From positions 186,001 to 250,000 of the forward strand of contig JBCAMK010000013.1 in the NCBI GenBank assembly GCA_038503065.1: a stretch of 64,000 nucleotides of DNA, written 5' to 3'. The translations under genes and the position numbers were made by a program. This DNA is from Paragyromitra xinjiangensis. Taxonomy: Eukaryota; Ascomycota; Pezizomycetes; Pezizales; Discinaceae. Positions 48,887-60,789 of this stretch are shown piece by piece. Each line of letters opens with the position of its first letter. Position 1 is the stretch's first letter. Below the pieces are notes generated by a model. The model did not search any database. It worked only from the letters and a program-made list of their open reading frames with translations, and was not told the origin of the DNA.

Positions 48887-51313
48887 AGAGCTTTTGGCGG
48901 GGCAATTTATTTCCTTTTAAAATTAGTGTTGCAAAAAAATTCGGACTCCTTTATTTTGGTTTCTTTTTCCCGTGTCTGGTCATGCATTTGTTAGCTACCA
49001 CTCCTTTTTATTTTTTCTATCTTTTTATAGTCGGAGGCTCGAAGCATCTTTTTATCATGTTCGGTTGGGGTTCGGGGGGAACCAACTTGGGGGGTATTTT
49101 CTTTACTATTTATTTATTGCATGGCATCCATTACTTTAGTGGATATCATTTTATTTTCCCTTCCTTTTTTTGGGACCCTGCGGGTAATTTTATGCTGTGT
49201 GCTGCATCGTGTTCGGTTGTGGGGTTGGTTGGGTGCATCGGTTTCTTATCAGATACTTTCATTCTCTATTTTTTATGGCCGAAAATCTGCTTTAGCACTG
49301 CATGTTGGTCTGAATAATGTATCCAGGTGGTGTTAATGTTTTGATTGTTCTCATCGTTAATGCGGAACCGTGCGGTAGGAGTGGAGTTTATCTATATTTT
49401 TTTGTCTGCTACTGTTTGATTTTGGTTTGCGTGGAGGTGTACCGGTATTGGGGCTATTGTTTTAGATCTTTACCTGCCTGTAAGCCTGGATTGAGTTTTT
49501 GGAGTTCCTGGAATATGTCTCCGAATGTCCCGAGAAAGTAACTGGATATTGTTTGACTTGAGTGGGGTCAAGATGATAAGATACATGTATCATCGGCTAC
49601 CGCCTTCTAACTATTGCTTACTCACGGAATATCACTCGCGGGGTAATGGAGTATGCGTACCGTGAGTGTGATCACCATAGGAGAATGGTGCAAGTAGAAG
49701 ATTACAAAGCGACGGTGACTAGGCTAACCCTTTATCACGTCATGGTACGCTCACATCAGATGGTGATTGTTGGTCATATATTATCACTCGCATAGCGAGT
49801 TTCAAGGTCACTTGGTGCGCGAAATAAAGTTCATCTATTTTCAAATTCTTAGTCAGACATCAATCCGTTGTGGTGTAATGGTTAGCATCAGTCGCTCTCA
49901 CCGACTAGATCGGGGTTCAATTCCCCGCAACGGAAGTGTCATTTCTTTTGTATCCTTGTTGTTTAAGTGCGCTTCACTAGTAGGCGAAACTATCGTAGGT
50001 TCTTCCCCCACTGCTGAAACGCCAAGGCTGGAGGTGCGGAGGGGATTAAGTTTAGCTTCAAAATCTTCAAAGCCGCTAAGATGTCCTCACTAAGCTTATT
50101 TGGTCTGCTATTTTAGCATACATAAGAACCGGTGGATATGCCGAAAGAAGATAACTGCCTTTATCGTAAAGTAGTGCTAATAAGTCAGGAGGTAGCTTAC
50201 CGTAAGCCAATGCTGGATCAGCACTGTGGACCGCGCATGAAGTCACAAAGTTTCTGGCTCGTCATGCACCTTCCCACTCTTCAGGGACTTCTTTGCTTTA
50301 GAGTGATCTAACTGCTACTAGGTGCGTCCGATCTGATCAACCAAATAATTCGACTCCTTTAGAATTTGATAGCTAGCTTAGTACTATCTAGTGTACTCAT
50401 TTTTAGCTCTTAGTCATAATGGGGATGCTGCTCAATTAGGAACACTTCGAAATAATGCCGCATAGTAACTGGGCATGCTGATATATTCGGCTGGTTTACG
50501 GGTACTGGTCTATACGTATGAAAAATATAACTGCTATTTTTACAAGATGATTGGCGCATCTCTCAATACACTTGCCTGCAGGTTTGATATTGGCCTGATA
50601 ATTTGGGATGCGTAAACACTCCGATGCTGAGTGGGAGAAGTTTTAGTAGTTACAATAGAGTGTAATCATTGAGCCAGTTGGCTAGCCGTCTTTCGGGCGC
50701 GGTCGGCGCTGGTGAAGGGCGCTGAACTTAATCTATTTAAGGGCTGAATCAAGGGTTCTGGGGTTTGCGTCACATGTAGCTTGTGCGATACCCATACGGA
50801 CTTTGGGTATGGCCGTGAGGAGGGTTGCCCTATGCCTTAACTTGTTCTTTGAGGAGGGTAGCGTTTGGGTGTGTAAGATTCGGTTTGGATACGGTGATAT
50901 AATTTGTGTCAGCGTTAACTAGGCTCGTTCCCATCCCCTACTGCCTATGACTGCTGCGCAGTATGAGCTGGGCACGAGACTAAGCGTTAACCTATTTTGG
51001 TCTATTAATCCTACTCTCGGCTGATTGGCTAACGTTTCTTTCTGGGGGGGGAAGCAGTGAATGATAAATTTTTCAAGATGTGAGTAGCGCCTAGGCTGAG
51101 GCAGCCTGTGGATACTTACTTCTCTATGGTCTGATTCGGCCCTGTAGAATATGAAAGAAACGTGTTTGGTATTGTACGATTTTCATACCTTTCTACCCTA
51201 TTTATTTCCGCTGTATAGATTTCAGTATACCCTCCAGAGCTGTCTTAATCCTGAAAATCATCTCAGAAATATTATCTCCTACCATTATGGAAGCCGGGAG
51301 TCAACCCACCACC
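48887..51313. other. Intergenic with T-rich 3' region and one tRNA
   Basis: The first 650 bases are T-rich, probably the 3' untranslated region of the activator; the hydrophobic frame there is a composition artefact. The tRNA-Glu lies at 49864-49935. From 49.95 to 51.3 kb I see no supportable gene. Confidence 0.55.
49864..49935 (+). tRNA. tRNA-Glu (CTC)
   Basis: Full 72-nt cloverleaf without an intron. The acceptor TCCGTTG pairs with CAACGGA over seven bases. The D-arm contains AATGGTTAGC. The anticodon stem AGTCG/CGACT closes the loop CTCTCAC, giving anticodon CTC. The T-arm is CGGGG TTCAATT CCCCG. A discriminator A follows, CCA is not encoded, and a TTTT run a few bases downstream can stop Pol III. 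It decodes GAG. Confidence 0.96.
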
Positions 51314-52137
51314 CTATCCTCCGAAAACAAACTCCACATCTAAGAAGTCTACTACGCCCCTCGCCTCCGTATTTTCTAGAATATCTAACGAACGCTCATT
51401 TGCGTTGTGTGCGAGCGCCTTTAGTGATGGGAACAAGGAATGGAGAACTAAAGTAGCTGATATTTCGTGCTCATCAGATTTAGCTGAGGAAAACAAACAT
51501 ATGGGAGAGGTGGAAGACTGACTATGGGATGATAGATGCGTGTCGGTGGTAGTCATGAGAGGGAGCATTCGAGCGGATGTCCAGTTGGCTTGGTCCTGCA
51601 TAAGTGTTGGCTATAATTCTTTTTAGGTATAGTATTTGAGTTTAGAGGTGAGAAGGAGAAAGAAGGATATATATACGTTAGCTATAGAGGTAGCCTGATA
51701 AGCAGCAGCAGTCTTGAAATCTTTCACTAACTTTTCAAGTACCGTCGGAAGTTCTTGTGGTGTGGAAAGAGGGATGAGATAGGCAGGCTCTGCAAATGTA
51801 CTGTCGAATCTAATCCCTCATTTCAAATTATTCAATAAGCCTTTAGATATTGCGAAAATTACGGGAAGACGGCGAACAGTAGTTGCAGTTCCCACACGCC
51901 GTCACCTAGAAATATGACAAAAACGATATCTCCCTCTTCTCCGCTCTGCATAGCTCTATCCAGTCGTTTAACAACCCCTGAGTGATCATCTTTGCAAGTA
52001 ATCAGCAGGACAGAGATGCCGCCTGGGAGCTTTAGGTCTGTGGTGGTGAGCTTGGTGGATTCAGTTAAGTGAAGATTAGAGAGAGATGGAAGGATGGCCG
52101 GCCAGGGCTGACGAGAGCGGAGAGATGAGGAGAACAT
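51314..52137 (-). CDS. Hypothetical protein, three exons
   Basis: Predicted 229-residue protein that I do not recognise. Exons are complement(51314..51595, 51677..51809, 51863..52137); the introns of 53 and 81 nt have GT-AG ends and all phases agree. The N-terminal half has alternating strand and helix patterns (GGISVLLITCKDD, then GDIVFVIFLGD) that suggest an alpha/beta fold; the C-terminal third is helical and ends in FVFGG. There is no signal peptide and no membrane segment. It lies 312 bp downstream of the zinc-finger repeat gene on the same strand. The middle exon is too short to stand out alone, so the model rests on splice signals and frame continuity. Confidence 0.62.
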
Positions 52138-52449
52138 AGTGGCTTTATATGGGAAGATATCGGCCAGGTAGGATGCTCTGGGTATGGCTGGGATGGTGGA
52201 GTTGGGATGAGGGTTTGATTCGACAGTCTAGTCACATGCTATCACTCGACATGTACAATACATCTCCAGGTGAAACTCATTAATAAGGGAGGACCAGGGA
52301 CTAGGAATATACGTTCTGGATATTTTATAATAATACTAAATAATTGTATGAATTTTCGTTCTCAAAATAATTGTTGACCATACAACTAAGTTTGAGCGGG
52401 GAATATATGCGATCCGCATTCGCCACCTGATTTTCTCCTCAACCAAGCC
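52138..52449. other. Short intergenic spacer
   Basis: 312 bases between two minus-strand genes. AT-rich near 52320-52380, otherwise nothing seen. Confidence 0.6.
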
Positions 52450-55036
52450 TCAGGATCTATCTTGTTCTTGGGCTTTCACCATCTGTTCCATCATAGCCTC
52501 AAACTTTGCGTTGGCTTCCTTACGCAACTGTCTCCTATCTTTCTTAGGGGCTGGCGCTGGGCTGGAGTATCCGTCGTCAGGGTCGTAGTTCTCAGCCTCG
52601 GTACTCATAGGCCTGGACGTTTCTGAGGTGGTTCTGTTCTCCTGCCCAACTCCACTTGCTTGCTCGTGCCGTGCCTCTTCCTTCCTATCACCCAAATGCC
52701 CATTGACAGTATCCTTGATATTGATATCTCCGTGTCTTGTTTCACCAGTCTCTTCGGTGGCTAGGTATTTTTCGAGGAAATTGTTCGATTTCTCCCTCGC
52801 AGCTGTGTACCAAGGTTCCTCACCGCCGTCTGTAGTAGAGGCGAATATGTCGCTCGGTTGAGCAGTCGTAATGTCCTTTTCCAGGTAGTGAGTCGCTCTC
52901 TTCTGCTGTCGGTTCTCCTCAAGCGCTGGGCTGTTGGCTGCATTCTCCTCATGGTCAACCGCCGATTTCCTTTTTTGGTGCCTTCTAGTTGACCCATAGG
53001 CGTGTGGTATTCCCCTCTTGCCAACATCTTGGATATGATCCATAACGTGAGAGTCGACTGGATCAACTTCTTTTCTGGCATTGAGTTGTTTGGTTTGTTT
53101 CGCCCCAAAAGCCTTTCTGTCGTGTTCCTGCGCCTTTTCACCGATCTCTTGCGTGTGATTCATTACGATAGAGTCAAGCAAGTCTGCTTCCTTCCCATTA
53201 GCTAGTTTCAACTTTTTAGTCTCTTTCATCCCTAGAGTTTTTCTGTGATGTTCTTGCGCTTTTTCGCCGACTTCCTGTAGGTGGTCCATGACAAGAGAGT
53301 CAACCAGGTCCTCTTCCCTTCCATCCGCGAGCTTCCTGGCCTGTTTTGCTCCGAAAGACTTCCTGTAGTTCTCATGTTCCTTTTCGCCGACTTCTTGCAA
53401 GTGATCCATCGCAAACTCATCAACATGGTTCAACATCTTTGCATTCGTCAATTTTCTACCCTGGACTCTACCCATAGTCTTCCTGTGACGTTCCTGCTCC
53501 TTCTCGCCAATTTCCTGAGCATGATCCATTACCAGATCATCAACCATATCACCCATCTTGGTGCTAGTCAACGATTTGATCTGTGTCTTGCCAATGATCT
53601 TTCTGCGGGTTTCCTCCTCCTTCTCACCGACTTCCTGGTCATGATCCATGGCAATATCATCGACGATATCCCCCATTTTTATATCCCGAAGCTTCTTACT
53701 CTCCTTCTTCCCAACATCCTTCCTGAACTTCTCTTGATCCTGATCCGCAAGACGGAACTCATGGTCAATCGCAACATCCTCAAGCGCATCCTCGAAAAAC
53801 AACTTTTTCTTATACCGCTCACTCGCCCTACCCCGATTCTCCTCCTCAGCCTGCATATCGATCTCAAACAAAACATCCTGGATAAAACAGTCAATATCCT
53901 CCGCCAACCGATCCGCAGCCTCTTTCTCATTAGTGACATAAGCCCCCAGTACGCCAACCTCCCTTTGCCAATTCTCCACAGCCTCCTGCTGTGCCCTTTT
54001 AGCGTTCTCTCTCGTCTCATCGTCAATTTCCTCGAACCGTTTCTGCCCAAACAGTTTCTCATCCGTGGCAACATAGGCCTCAAGTACCGGTTTGACATAG
54101 ATTTGATTTGCGGCGAACTTTTCTTCTTTTCGGAGCTGGCGCGCAGCTTTCCGGTTTTTGCCTTTGGCGAAGCGTTTTCTCATCTCGAATTGGTCTTGCT
54201 GGGCACGTGTGCGTGTGAACTTTGGAGGGGTGGTGTCTACCCGTACTACCTCCTCTTCGTCGCTATCAGGTGGGGGTACATATGGTTCATCTTCGTCTGG
54301 GATGATGGTGGGGAGGGGTGGTTCGAAGCTGATAGTGACATTTTCGGGATCGTCTCCATCGGCCGCATGTCCATAGAGCGTGCTTCCACCTGCGCCATCG
54401 AGCGAAGTAAAAGACCCAGCCCCTGTAGTAGAGCTAGGGGCGATATGTGAAGAAGTGGATTCAAATCGTGGGCAGGTACAATTCGATTTCTTGCACGGGT
54501 TGAGTTTGCTGGTGCGTTGGCCGAAGGCCTGGAAGATGGTGGGTTCGGTGGTGTTGGGTTTGCCTAGGTTGTTGTAGCTGAGAGTCTTGATTCTTGTGTC
54601 TTCAGGGATGTCAAGATAGCCAAGTTCTTTGGCTGTGGCTCTGGTGAGTTCGAAGGGTTTGTGGGCGGGGCTTTTGAGGATGTGTTCTTCGAACGCTTCC
54701 ACGGTTGGGAAATGGACGTTGCAAGTGTGGCAGGAGTGTTTGTAGATATGTGTTGTGACCGGAAATAGAGTAGTGGGAGGGGGTGAGAAGGGGTTGGTAA
54801 ATTTGGATGTGATGGGGTTGCTTTGCTTTACTTTATCTACTATAGAGTTAGTATAAGATTGATTGAGAGATGCGAAGACACAGACTTGACCTGTTTGGTT
54901 GGATGGTAAACATACCTATTAGCGCAGCGGCTTTCGTTTTGATGCAAGTGCTTTTAGCAACACCTCTAGATGTCTTGGGTTGGGAAGGGCTCTCTCCCAA
55001 GACAACGGTTGGAGCAGAGACCCTTGGGGAAGACAT
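52450..55036 (-). CDS. C2H2 zinc-finger protein with seven 40-residue repeats
   Basis: Predicted 836-residue protein in two exons, complement(52450..54839, 54916..55036). The 76-nt intron starts GTATGT and ends CTATAG after an ACTAAC branch site. The splice brings in frame a single C2H2 finger, C77-x2-C80-x12-H93-x6-H100, resembling U1-like or RNA-binding fingers. A small Cys group follows at 156, 161 and 163, then acidic and charged helices. Residues about 385-650 hold seven copies of a repeat with period 40 (one copy 42), with cores MDHxQEVGEK and RKxxGxKQxKKL; the core His recurs near 400, 440, 480, 520, 560, 602 and 642. The C-terminal 190 residues are charged and end in a Lys/Arg/Gln-rich helix. 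I know of no family with this repeat. A nuclear or RNA role is a guess from the finger. Confidence 0.85.
53025..53810 (-). repeat. About 120-bp x 7 coding tandem repeat
   Basis: Tandem units of 120 bases (one of 126) encode the 40-residue repeat of the zinc-finger protein. The units are clearly diverged in DNA but keep frame, length and the VMDH, QEVGEK and RK positions, which points to selection on the protein. Confidence 0.88.
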
Positions 55037-55942
55037 TGAGATCTTCGATATGGTGTAGCAGACCTGAGGAGTTGGTGTAGAAGTGGCGACTTCTCTGGTT
55101 GGGACGAGAGAAATATCCCCAAAACTACAGTAAAGCTGTAAGAAAGGAGCTACAGGGGTGAAATAATTCTATTTGAAGCAGGACTCCCTCCACCAGTGAC
55201 GTAATTGTGGGGAGAAAGTACGGAGGAAGCATAATATCGATGAAAGATAAGGGTAGACAGAAGCTTGGGTGTAAGTGTTTACATGCATTTATGGCGATTG
55301 ACACTATGATGAATTGTCAATAATTGGGTTCTCCATGCTTAAATATGGAAATTTATACCCCTCTTGATTATCGCGGGTTGTTGCTGGTGGGATGGAGCAT
55401 GGAACATACGGGATCACTCGGGCTAAACGCAGCGGCGCGTGTTGGAGATACTACTCCCGTGACGTAGTATCGGCTTCCTAATACTGGTTTCCTACGTGCC
55501 TCTATTGTCTCAGCTGTTTCATAGGCTCATGTTTGTTCGGCGGGTATTCGGGCTATGCAGAACTGCTCTGGGAGACCGGCCAGTCATTTAGTGGAGCTCT
55601 TTCTATTGGTCGCACTTGTATATATACAGAGGCTTTCGCCTCTAGCATAGCAAGTAACCTCGCTATCTACAATACACTCGAGATTATTCCTTCAGCGTGG
55701 GAGAGAAATGAAGGAGCAAGATATCTGCAACCTCGCACAGCTGCATCAGCTGTAGAGGCACCACATGGAAAATAACCTAGTGACCTGATACGATCGAATA
55801 AACTAAAATTACAACCTGAGTAAATGATCATCTTTGAGGAGAGTTCAACGAACAGTTTGAAGAGTGGGGAAGATAGAAAAGAAAGTTGATATACAGAATG
55901 CAACCCCTACAATTTATGCGAAGAATTTTTGCGGTATTAATT
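55037..55942. other. Intergenic, no gene seen
   Basis: About 0.9 kb between two minus-strand genes. It includes the promoter of the zinc-finger gene and the 3' region of the OPA3-like gene. An 80-codon plus-strand frame at 55533-55775 has no motif and is not called. Confidence 0.5.
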
Positions 55943-57006
55943 CTATTTTGACAAGTGTGAGGGTGAGGATGTGGGTGTCTTCACAGCGGTTTCGTCTGAT
56001 GTCGGTAACTCTGGGCTTGATGTTGGTCGAATCCTCTTGAGGATAGCTGGTAAACGGCTTGAGGCTGCTGTATTTCTGTAGTCTGTTGGGGATTCCTCTC
56101 CATTCGCCTGCTGTGTTCCATTTACCACGGCGAACGCCATTTTTGTCTTGTCTCCGACATTGTCTTCATTCCTATCACCAAACCCCCATATGCTAGTCCA
56201 GAGGCTTGAGCTCTTTTGAGATACTTCCTCCCACAGCGGCGTTGGCTCAAAAATCTTCCGTTCTTTCTTTTCTGCATGTTCTCGTCCTGGGAAGACGCCT
56301 CTCCCACCTTTCTGCCTCCAATTCTCTTCTTCCAACATTAAGATTTGCTCCTCGTCATGTCGGCTCCTCTCCTCTAGCTCCACCAAGCGTTCTTCATCTT
56401 GCCTGGTCCTGTCCTCCAACAACTCCAGCCGCTCTAACACTAGGTCTCGCCTACTAGCCTCTTTCCGTCTAGCACGTATCTGCTCTGCCAGAATGAGACT
56501 TCCAGCAACAGCAAATAGGAAGAACTCGCTAATGAAGTTCGCACCACTCTCTATCGCCTTCGCCTCCGGGAGTGGACGGACTCGTGGCCGTTTTGCAGGT
56601 TCTGGATGGTGTGATCTCGGGGGACCAAATACAGCTGGCGGAGGGATAGGTTTGACTGAAGACACAGTACTCAGATCAGCAGGATACCTGGCTGTCATAT
56701 CCACTACTTTCTTTGCAGCCTGGCGAGCAGCATCGCGTTCAGCCTGCTCGGCTTTAATGAACGATGCAGTGTCTTGGAGGAGACCAAGACGTAGACGGAC
56801 ATCAACTTGGTGGATACGTTGGGCGAGAGAGATGCAGATCTTGCGGAAGCGGGGGTGTTCGCGGGCTTGTTGTTTTATCTTGCTCTGGGAAATGTTAGGA
56901 AATGAATGAAAAAATTTAACGTGGGGATGAGTGGGATAGATACAGCTATGGGTTTAGCGAGTGTTTTGACGGCAAGTGAGCCAAGTTTAATAGCCGTGGT
57001 GGACAT
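55943..57006 (-). CDS. OPA3-like mitochondrial protein
   Basis: Predicted 334-residue protein in two exons, complement(55943..56884, 56944..57006), with a 59-nt intron. Exon 1 encodes 21 residues including KLGSLAVKTLAKPIA, and exon 2 continues with SKIKQQAREHPRFRKICISLAQ. Together these reproduce the OPA3 N-terminus (LxxKxxSKPIAxxIKxxA). OPA3 proteins sit in mitochondrial membranes and affect mitochondrial shape; their biochemical role is not settled. The hydrophobic segment FISEFFLFAVAGSLILAEQ lies at about 138-156, after an extra Pro-rich insertion of about 60 residues. A coiled coil runs at about 166-211 and a disordered tail follows. This is longer than human OPA3 (about 180 residues). 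Divergent from the Polo kinase gene. Confidence 0.87.
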
Positions 57007-57642
57007 CTCCAGCTTACTGAGGGTTTCCCCGCGTCCGGTGTTAAAGAGTTTCTACAGTACATTTACTTAATTTAATACTTGGTGCTGGTATATACGATGG
57101 GATGGGTAACTGCGAGAGGAGGCTTACTTTTTCGATTAATCAATATATGTCTGAGCTCTGAAGCTTAAAATCTTCGAGCTCGGAATCTAAAGGAAAGCCA
57201 TTGAAGCTACTTGAGACAGTGAGGGAATATTCGTTAGCTGGGAGCTGATCATCAGATTAGATAACAGTTCGCGGGGTCTGGGCCAGGTTGGTTCTCTGGT
57301 TGTCGTGGCAACACACCCCGTTGCGATGTTTATGGTCGATGTTTGAAACCAACCGGGCACGGGCCACCACGCTCTTACTGGCTATACTCCTGCTGGCTAC
57401 ACACATGTACCTCTTCAACCTCACTCGTCCCCTTCTCTCTTCTCCTCAACCACAACAGCAGCAACAAAGACTTTCGACATTAGTCTGTCGATTGAAAAGA
57501 TACTAACCGGCGGATCAAGCAGGAGTCAGTACTTATTCGTTCAATACATAACCCTTTGTTCCTGAATATCGTGCGTGACCTTTATACACGTGTTCTCGCT
57601 GTTCAGAAAGAGCACAGAGAAATAAACCAGGAGAGATCCCTA
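57007..57642. promoter_or_regulatory. Shared divergent promoter region
   Basis: 636 bases separate the start codons of the OPA3-like gene (minus) and the Polo kinase gene (plus), so both promoters and leaders lie here. C/T-rich runs near 57410-57470 precede the kinase start. No specific binding site is called. Confidence 0.5.
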
Positions 57643-60600
57643 ATGGCAATCATCCAACCTGGAAATATACTATCATCCATGGATCCCAACCAACGTCCTG
57701 TCAGGAGACAACGGTCTACCGCCCAGAAGTCTGGCGCTCCTTCTCCCCTGAAAAAACAATCCGACTATCATCTTGTTGCCCCTCTGAAAAATGCCACTAC
57801 CACTACCACCAAGTCTATGCCCCCACAGGCATCCTCCAGCGCAGCGAATAGAGCCCAACCTGGAGGAGCCCCAAAGACACCAAAGCAATCGAGCAAGGAG
57901 CGGAAGAAAAAGTTTCTCTGTGCCACTCCACCGACGGTGCTGCATGATACTAGGGGAAAGACCGAATATGATAGAGGACGGCAGCTGGGCGAGGGTGGGT
58001 TCGCTAGGTGTTTCCTAGTGCAGAATAAGGAGGGGGGGTTATTTGCCGCGAAGACGGTGGCTAAGAAAAGTTTGCAAAGTCAGAAAATGAAGGCAAAGGT
58101 TGGTCTTCACGCTGTTTTCTATATAAATAGTACTAACTAAATGTTATATAGTTCTTTGGGGAGATCCAGGTTCATAAAACTATGATTCACCCCAATATCG
58201 TGAAGTTTGTCGAATGTTTCGAAGATCCAGATAATATCTACATGATCCTCGAACTCTGCCCAAACAAATCACTGATGGATATGCTGCGCGCTCGGAAACG
58301 GTTCACAGAACCTGAAACACGATTCTTTTTGCTGCAACTTTTAGGGGCTTTGAAATATATGCACGGGAAAAAGGTCATCCATCGTGACCTGAAGCTCGGA
58401 AATATCTTCTTGGATGAAGATATGAATATCAAACTTGGTGATTTTGGACTGGCTGCATTGCTGGTCGATGAGAATGATCGTAAAAAGACAATCTGTGGAA
58501 CGCCAAATTATATTGCGCCGGAAGTGTTGTTTGGAGGTGGTAAAGAGGGACAGGGACATAGTTTTGAGGTGGATCTTTGGGGTGTCGGTGTCATCATGTA
58601 AGTGAAGAAATTGACGATACAGGTGAGGGGTGCTGATTTGAGATAGGTATGCTATGTTGGTTGGAAGGCCACCATTCCAGGCTGGTGATGTAGATTCCAT
58701 TTATAGGTACGTTTAATTGAGGCTCTGGGGGTCGAGTGAAGATGCTAACTCTTGGATAGAAAAATTCGTCACAATACGTTCACTTGGCCTGAAGATATAC
58801 CTGTGAGCTCTGCGGCCAAATCTCTGGTAAACTCTATTTTGGAACATGATCCCGAGGCTCGTCCCTCACTCGACGATGTTGCAAATCACCGTTTTTTCAA
58901 ATCCGGATTCTTCCCCAAGTCTATCCCATCCAGTGCAACCAAGCAGGAGCCAGTATGGCGAGGAACTACTGGGCAGGGCGTAGGAGCTCTAACCACAAAC
59001 CGGGAGGATTGGATCAGGAATTACGAGGAGGTTGCGAAGATCTGCGGGATCGGTAGTGTGTCGCAGGGGCGATATAGCCCTGTCGGAGACCATCCTGGAG
59101 AGACTGTGGACCTTCTGACTCTTCCGCCATCAAGACCAGGGTCCTCTACATCAAGTGTTGATAAGATCATGCAGGACAGAAAAGCAGAAAGGGTGGAGAT
59201 TGAGAAGAAGAAGCAAACGAAAGAAGATAAAGCTTATATCCTCCCAGAGGCATTAAGTCCTAGAGATGGACACGCTAGGATGAGGGGTGTAGGCGTTCTA
59301 AAGAAGATACCAAGTCTTCTAGGGCCTTCACGAGGTGGCCTCTTCAGTTCGGAGTCGATCGCTGCAAGAAATGCAGCGATAAAAACTGTGGATGAGATCG
59401 ATGAAGAGGAGGAGGAGGAGGTTAGTGACGATGAGATGGAACCTGCACCACCTCCACCTCGACCATTACAACAGCAACCGATACGAAGAAGTACTGTCAT
59501 TGCAGCAGCAGCAATAACGACGACGACGGCGCCGAAGACTGTACTTCCACCCAGGAGAGGATTAGTGAGATCTCATGCCGCGGAAATGCGAGCTGTCTGT
59601 GCGGGTCAAGAAACAGAAAGGCCAGCTAGAGAGCCGCCCGCTATGGCTCTCCCACAAAGAGAGACGAGGCAAACAAGGGTAGAAAGCCGACCTGACCGCC
59701 CAGCGTCGTCCGCAGAATTCAGGGATAGGGAGAGTAAGCCATCATCACAAGATAGCATAAAGGAACCTTCATCTGAACATGGCGGTCCAGTCGTCCCGTT
59801 CACCCCCATTCTTAATTCAAAAATCGGCAATTCCATCCCTTCCACATCTACTTCTGCCGTTATTGCTTCACTGCAGCCTTACATCCATAATTTCAATGCT
59901 TTCACTGCTTCGAGGTTACACACACTCCCCCCCCAGCCACCAGCCACCATTGAAGCTATAAGAGCGTTCAAAAGAGGTGATAGGAATCGAAGTATCTTCA
60001 TCACGAAGTGGGTGGACTACACAAATAAATATGGTGTAGCTTATATTCTCACCGATGGCACCTGTGTCGCTATGTTTAACGACAATACATCCCTAGTTGT
60101 TGATAGTGTTGGCGGACAGAGGGTCGAGTTCATCACACAATCCATGGTCGACCACCCATCAGGGCGGAGAAGCCAAAAGCAAGAGGTCACGTATAGAAGA
60201 CTATCAACTACTATGGCGGTGATGAATCAAAAGAAGAAGACGAGCAAAGGACTGTCGAGTAAGGTGACTATGTGGAAGAGGTTCGGAAACTACATGAAGA
60301 CGAACTTGGGAACCGAGGCGGAGTGGTCATTCAACAGAGAAGAGGAACATAGTGAGCAGACGGATCAAAACCCAGAGGGCGGGATGGTCTTTGTTACACA
60401 TTATGCCAGGTTGAGGCGATGTGCGATGTTCCGGTTTTCGGATGGCGGTTTTCAGGTTAGTTACCCATGCAATGCCTATCCCAATCGACAGTGTATTGAT
60501 TGACTTTTATGAATAGTTAAATTTTATCGATCACTCGAAACTTATGGTTTCCTCCAGCGGGCGAACCTTACGGATGATTACAAAACATCACCAATTCTTC

Positions 60601-60789
60601 GTTATGTCACTTGAAGAGGCACATAGAGAGGTCTTTATCGTCAGGAACAAGATACTGCTGGAGTTTGGCTTAAGGGAGAAGTTGGATTATCTCAGCGAGA
60701 TTTTCACAAGCTGGACAAATACCGGAAAATTCCCGAGGGATTATGATGTTATTGAGGGGAAGCCTTTGATTGTTCTTGGAGAGGCGTAG
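57643..60789 (+). CDS. Polo-like kinase (Plk1/Cdc5 orthologue)
   Basis: Predicted 976-residue mitotic Ser/Thr kinase. Exons are 57643..58098, 58152..58597, 58647..58706, 58760..60455 and 60517..60789; introns are 49-61 nt and phases agree throughout. The kinase domain spans about 108-370, with Gly-loop GEGGFA at 116-121, ATP-binding Lys137, HRD at 229-231, DFG at 249-251 and the activating T-loop Thr265 in [11 protein letters not shown] linker of about 350 residues, rich in Ser, Pro, Glu and Gln, leads to two polo boxes. PB1 has the conserved Trp738 in KWVDY. PB2 has His892 and Lys894 in DHSKLM, equivalent to the phosphopeptide-binding pair of human PLK1. The start may instead be the in-frame ATG at 57679. 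Confidence 0.95.

Noticed and set aside
48883..49317. 144-codon very hydrophobic frame after the activator gene
   Set aside because: It starts at GTG inside the activator's final codons, and its Phe/Leu content is explained by T-rich 3' untranslated sequence.
53281..54450. 389-codon plus-strand frame
   Set aside because: It is the antisense shadow of the repeat-protein gene; the minus strand has the repeat and finger motifs and the intron.
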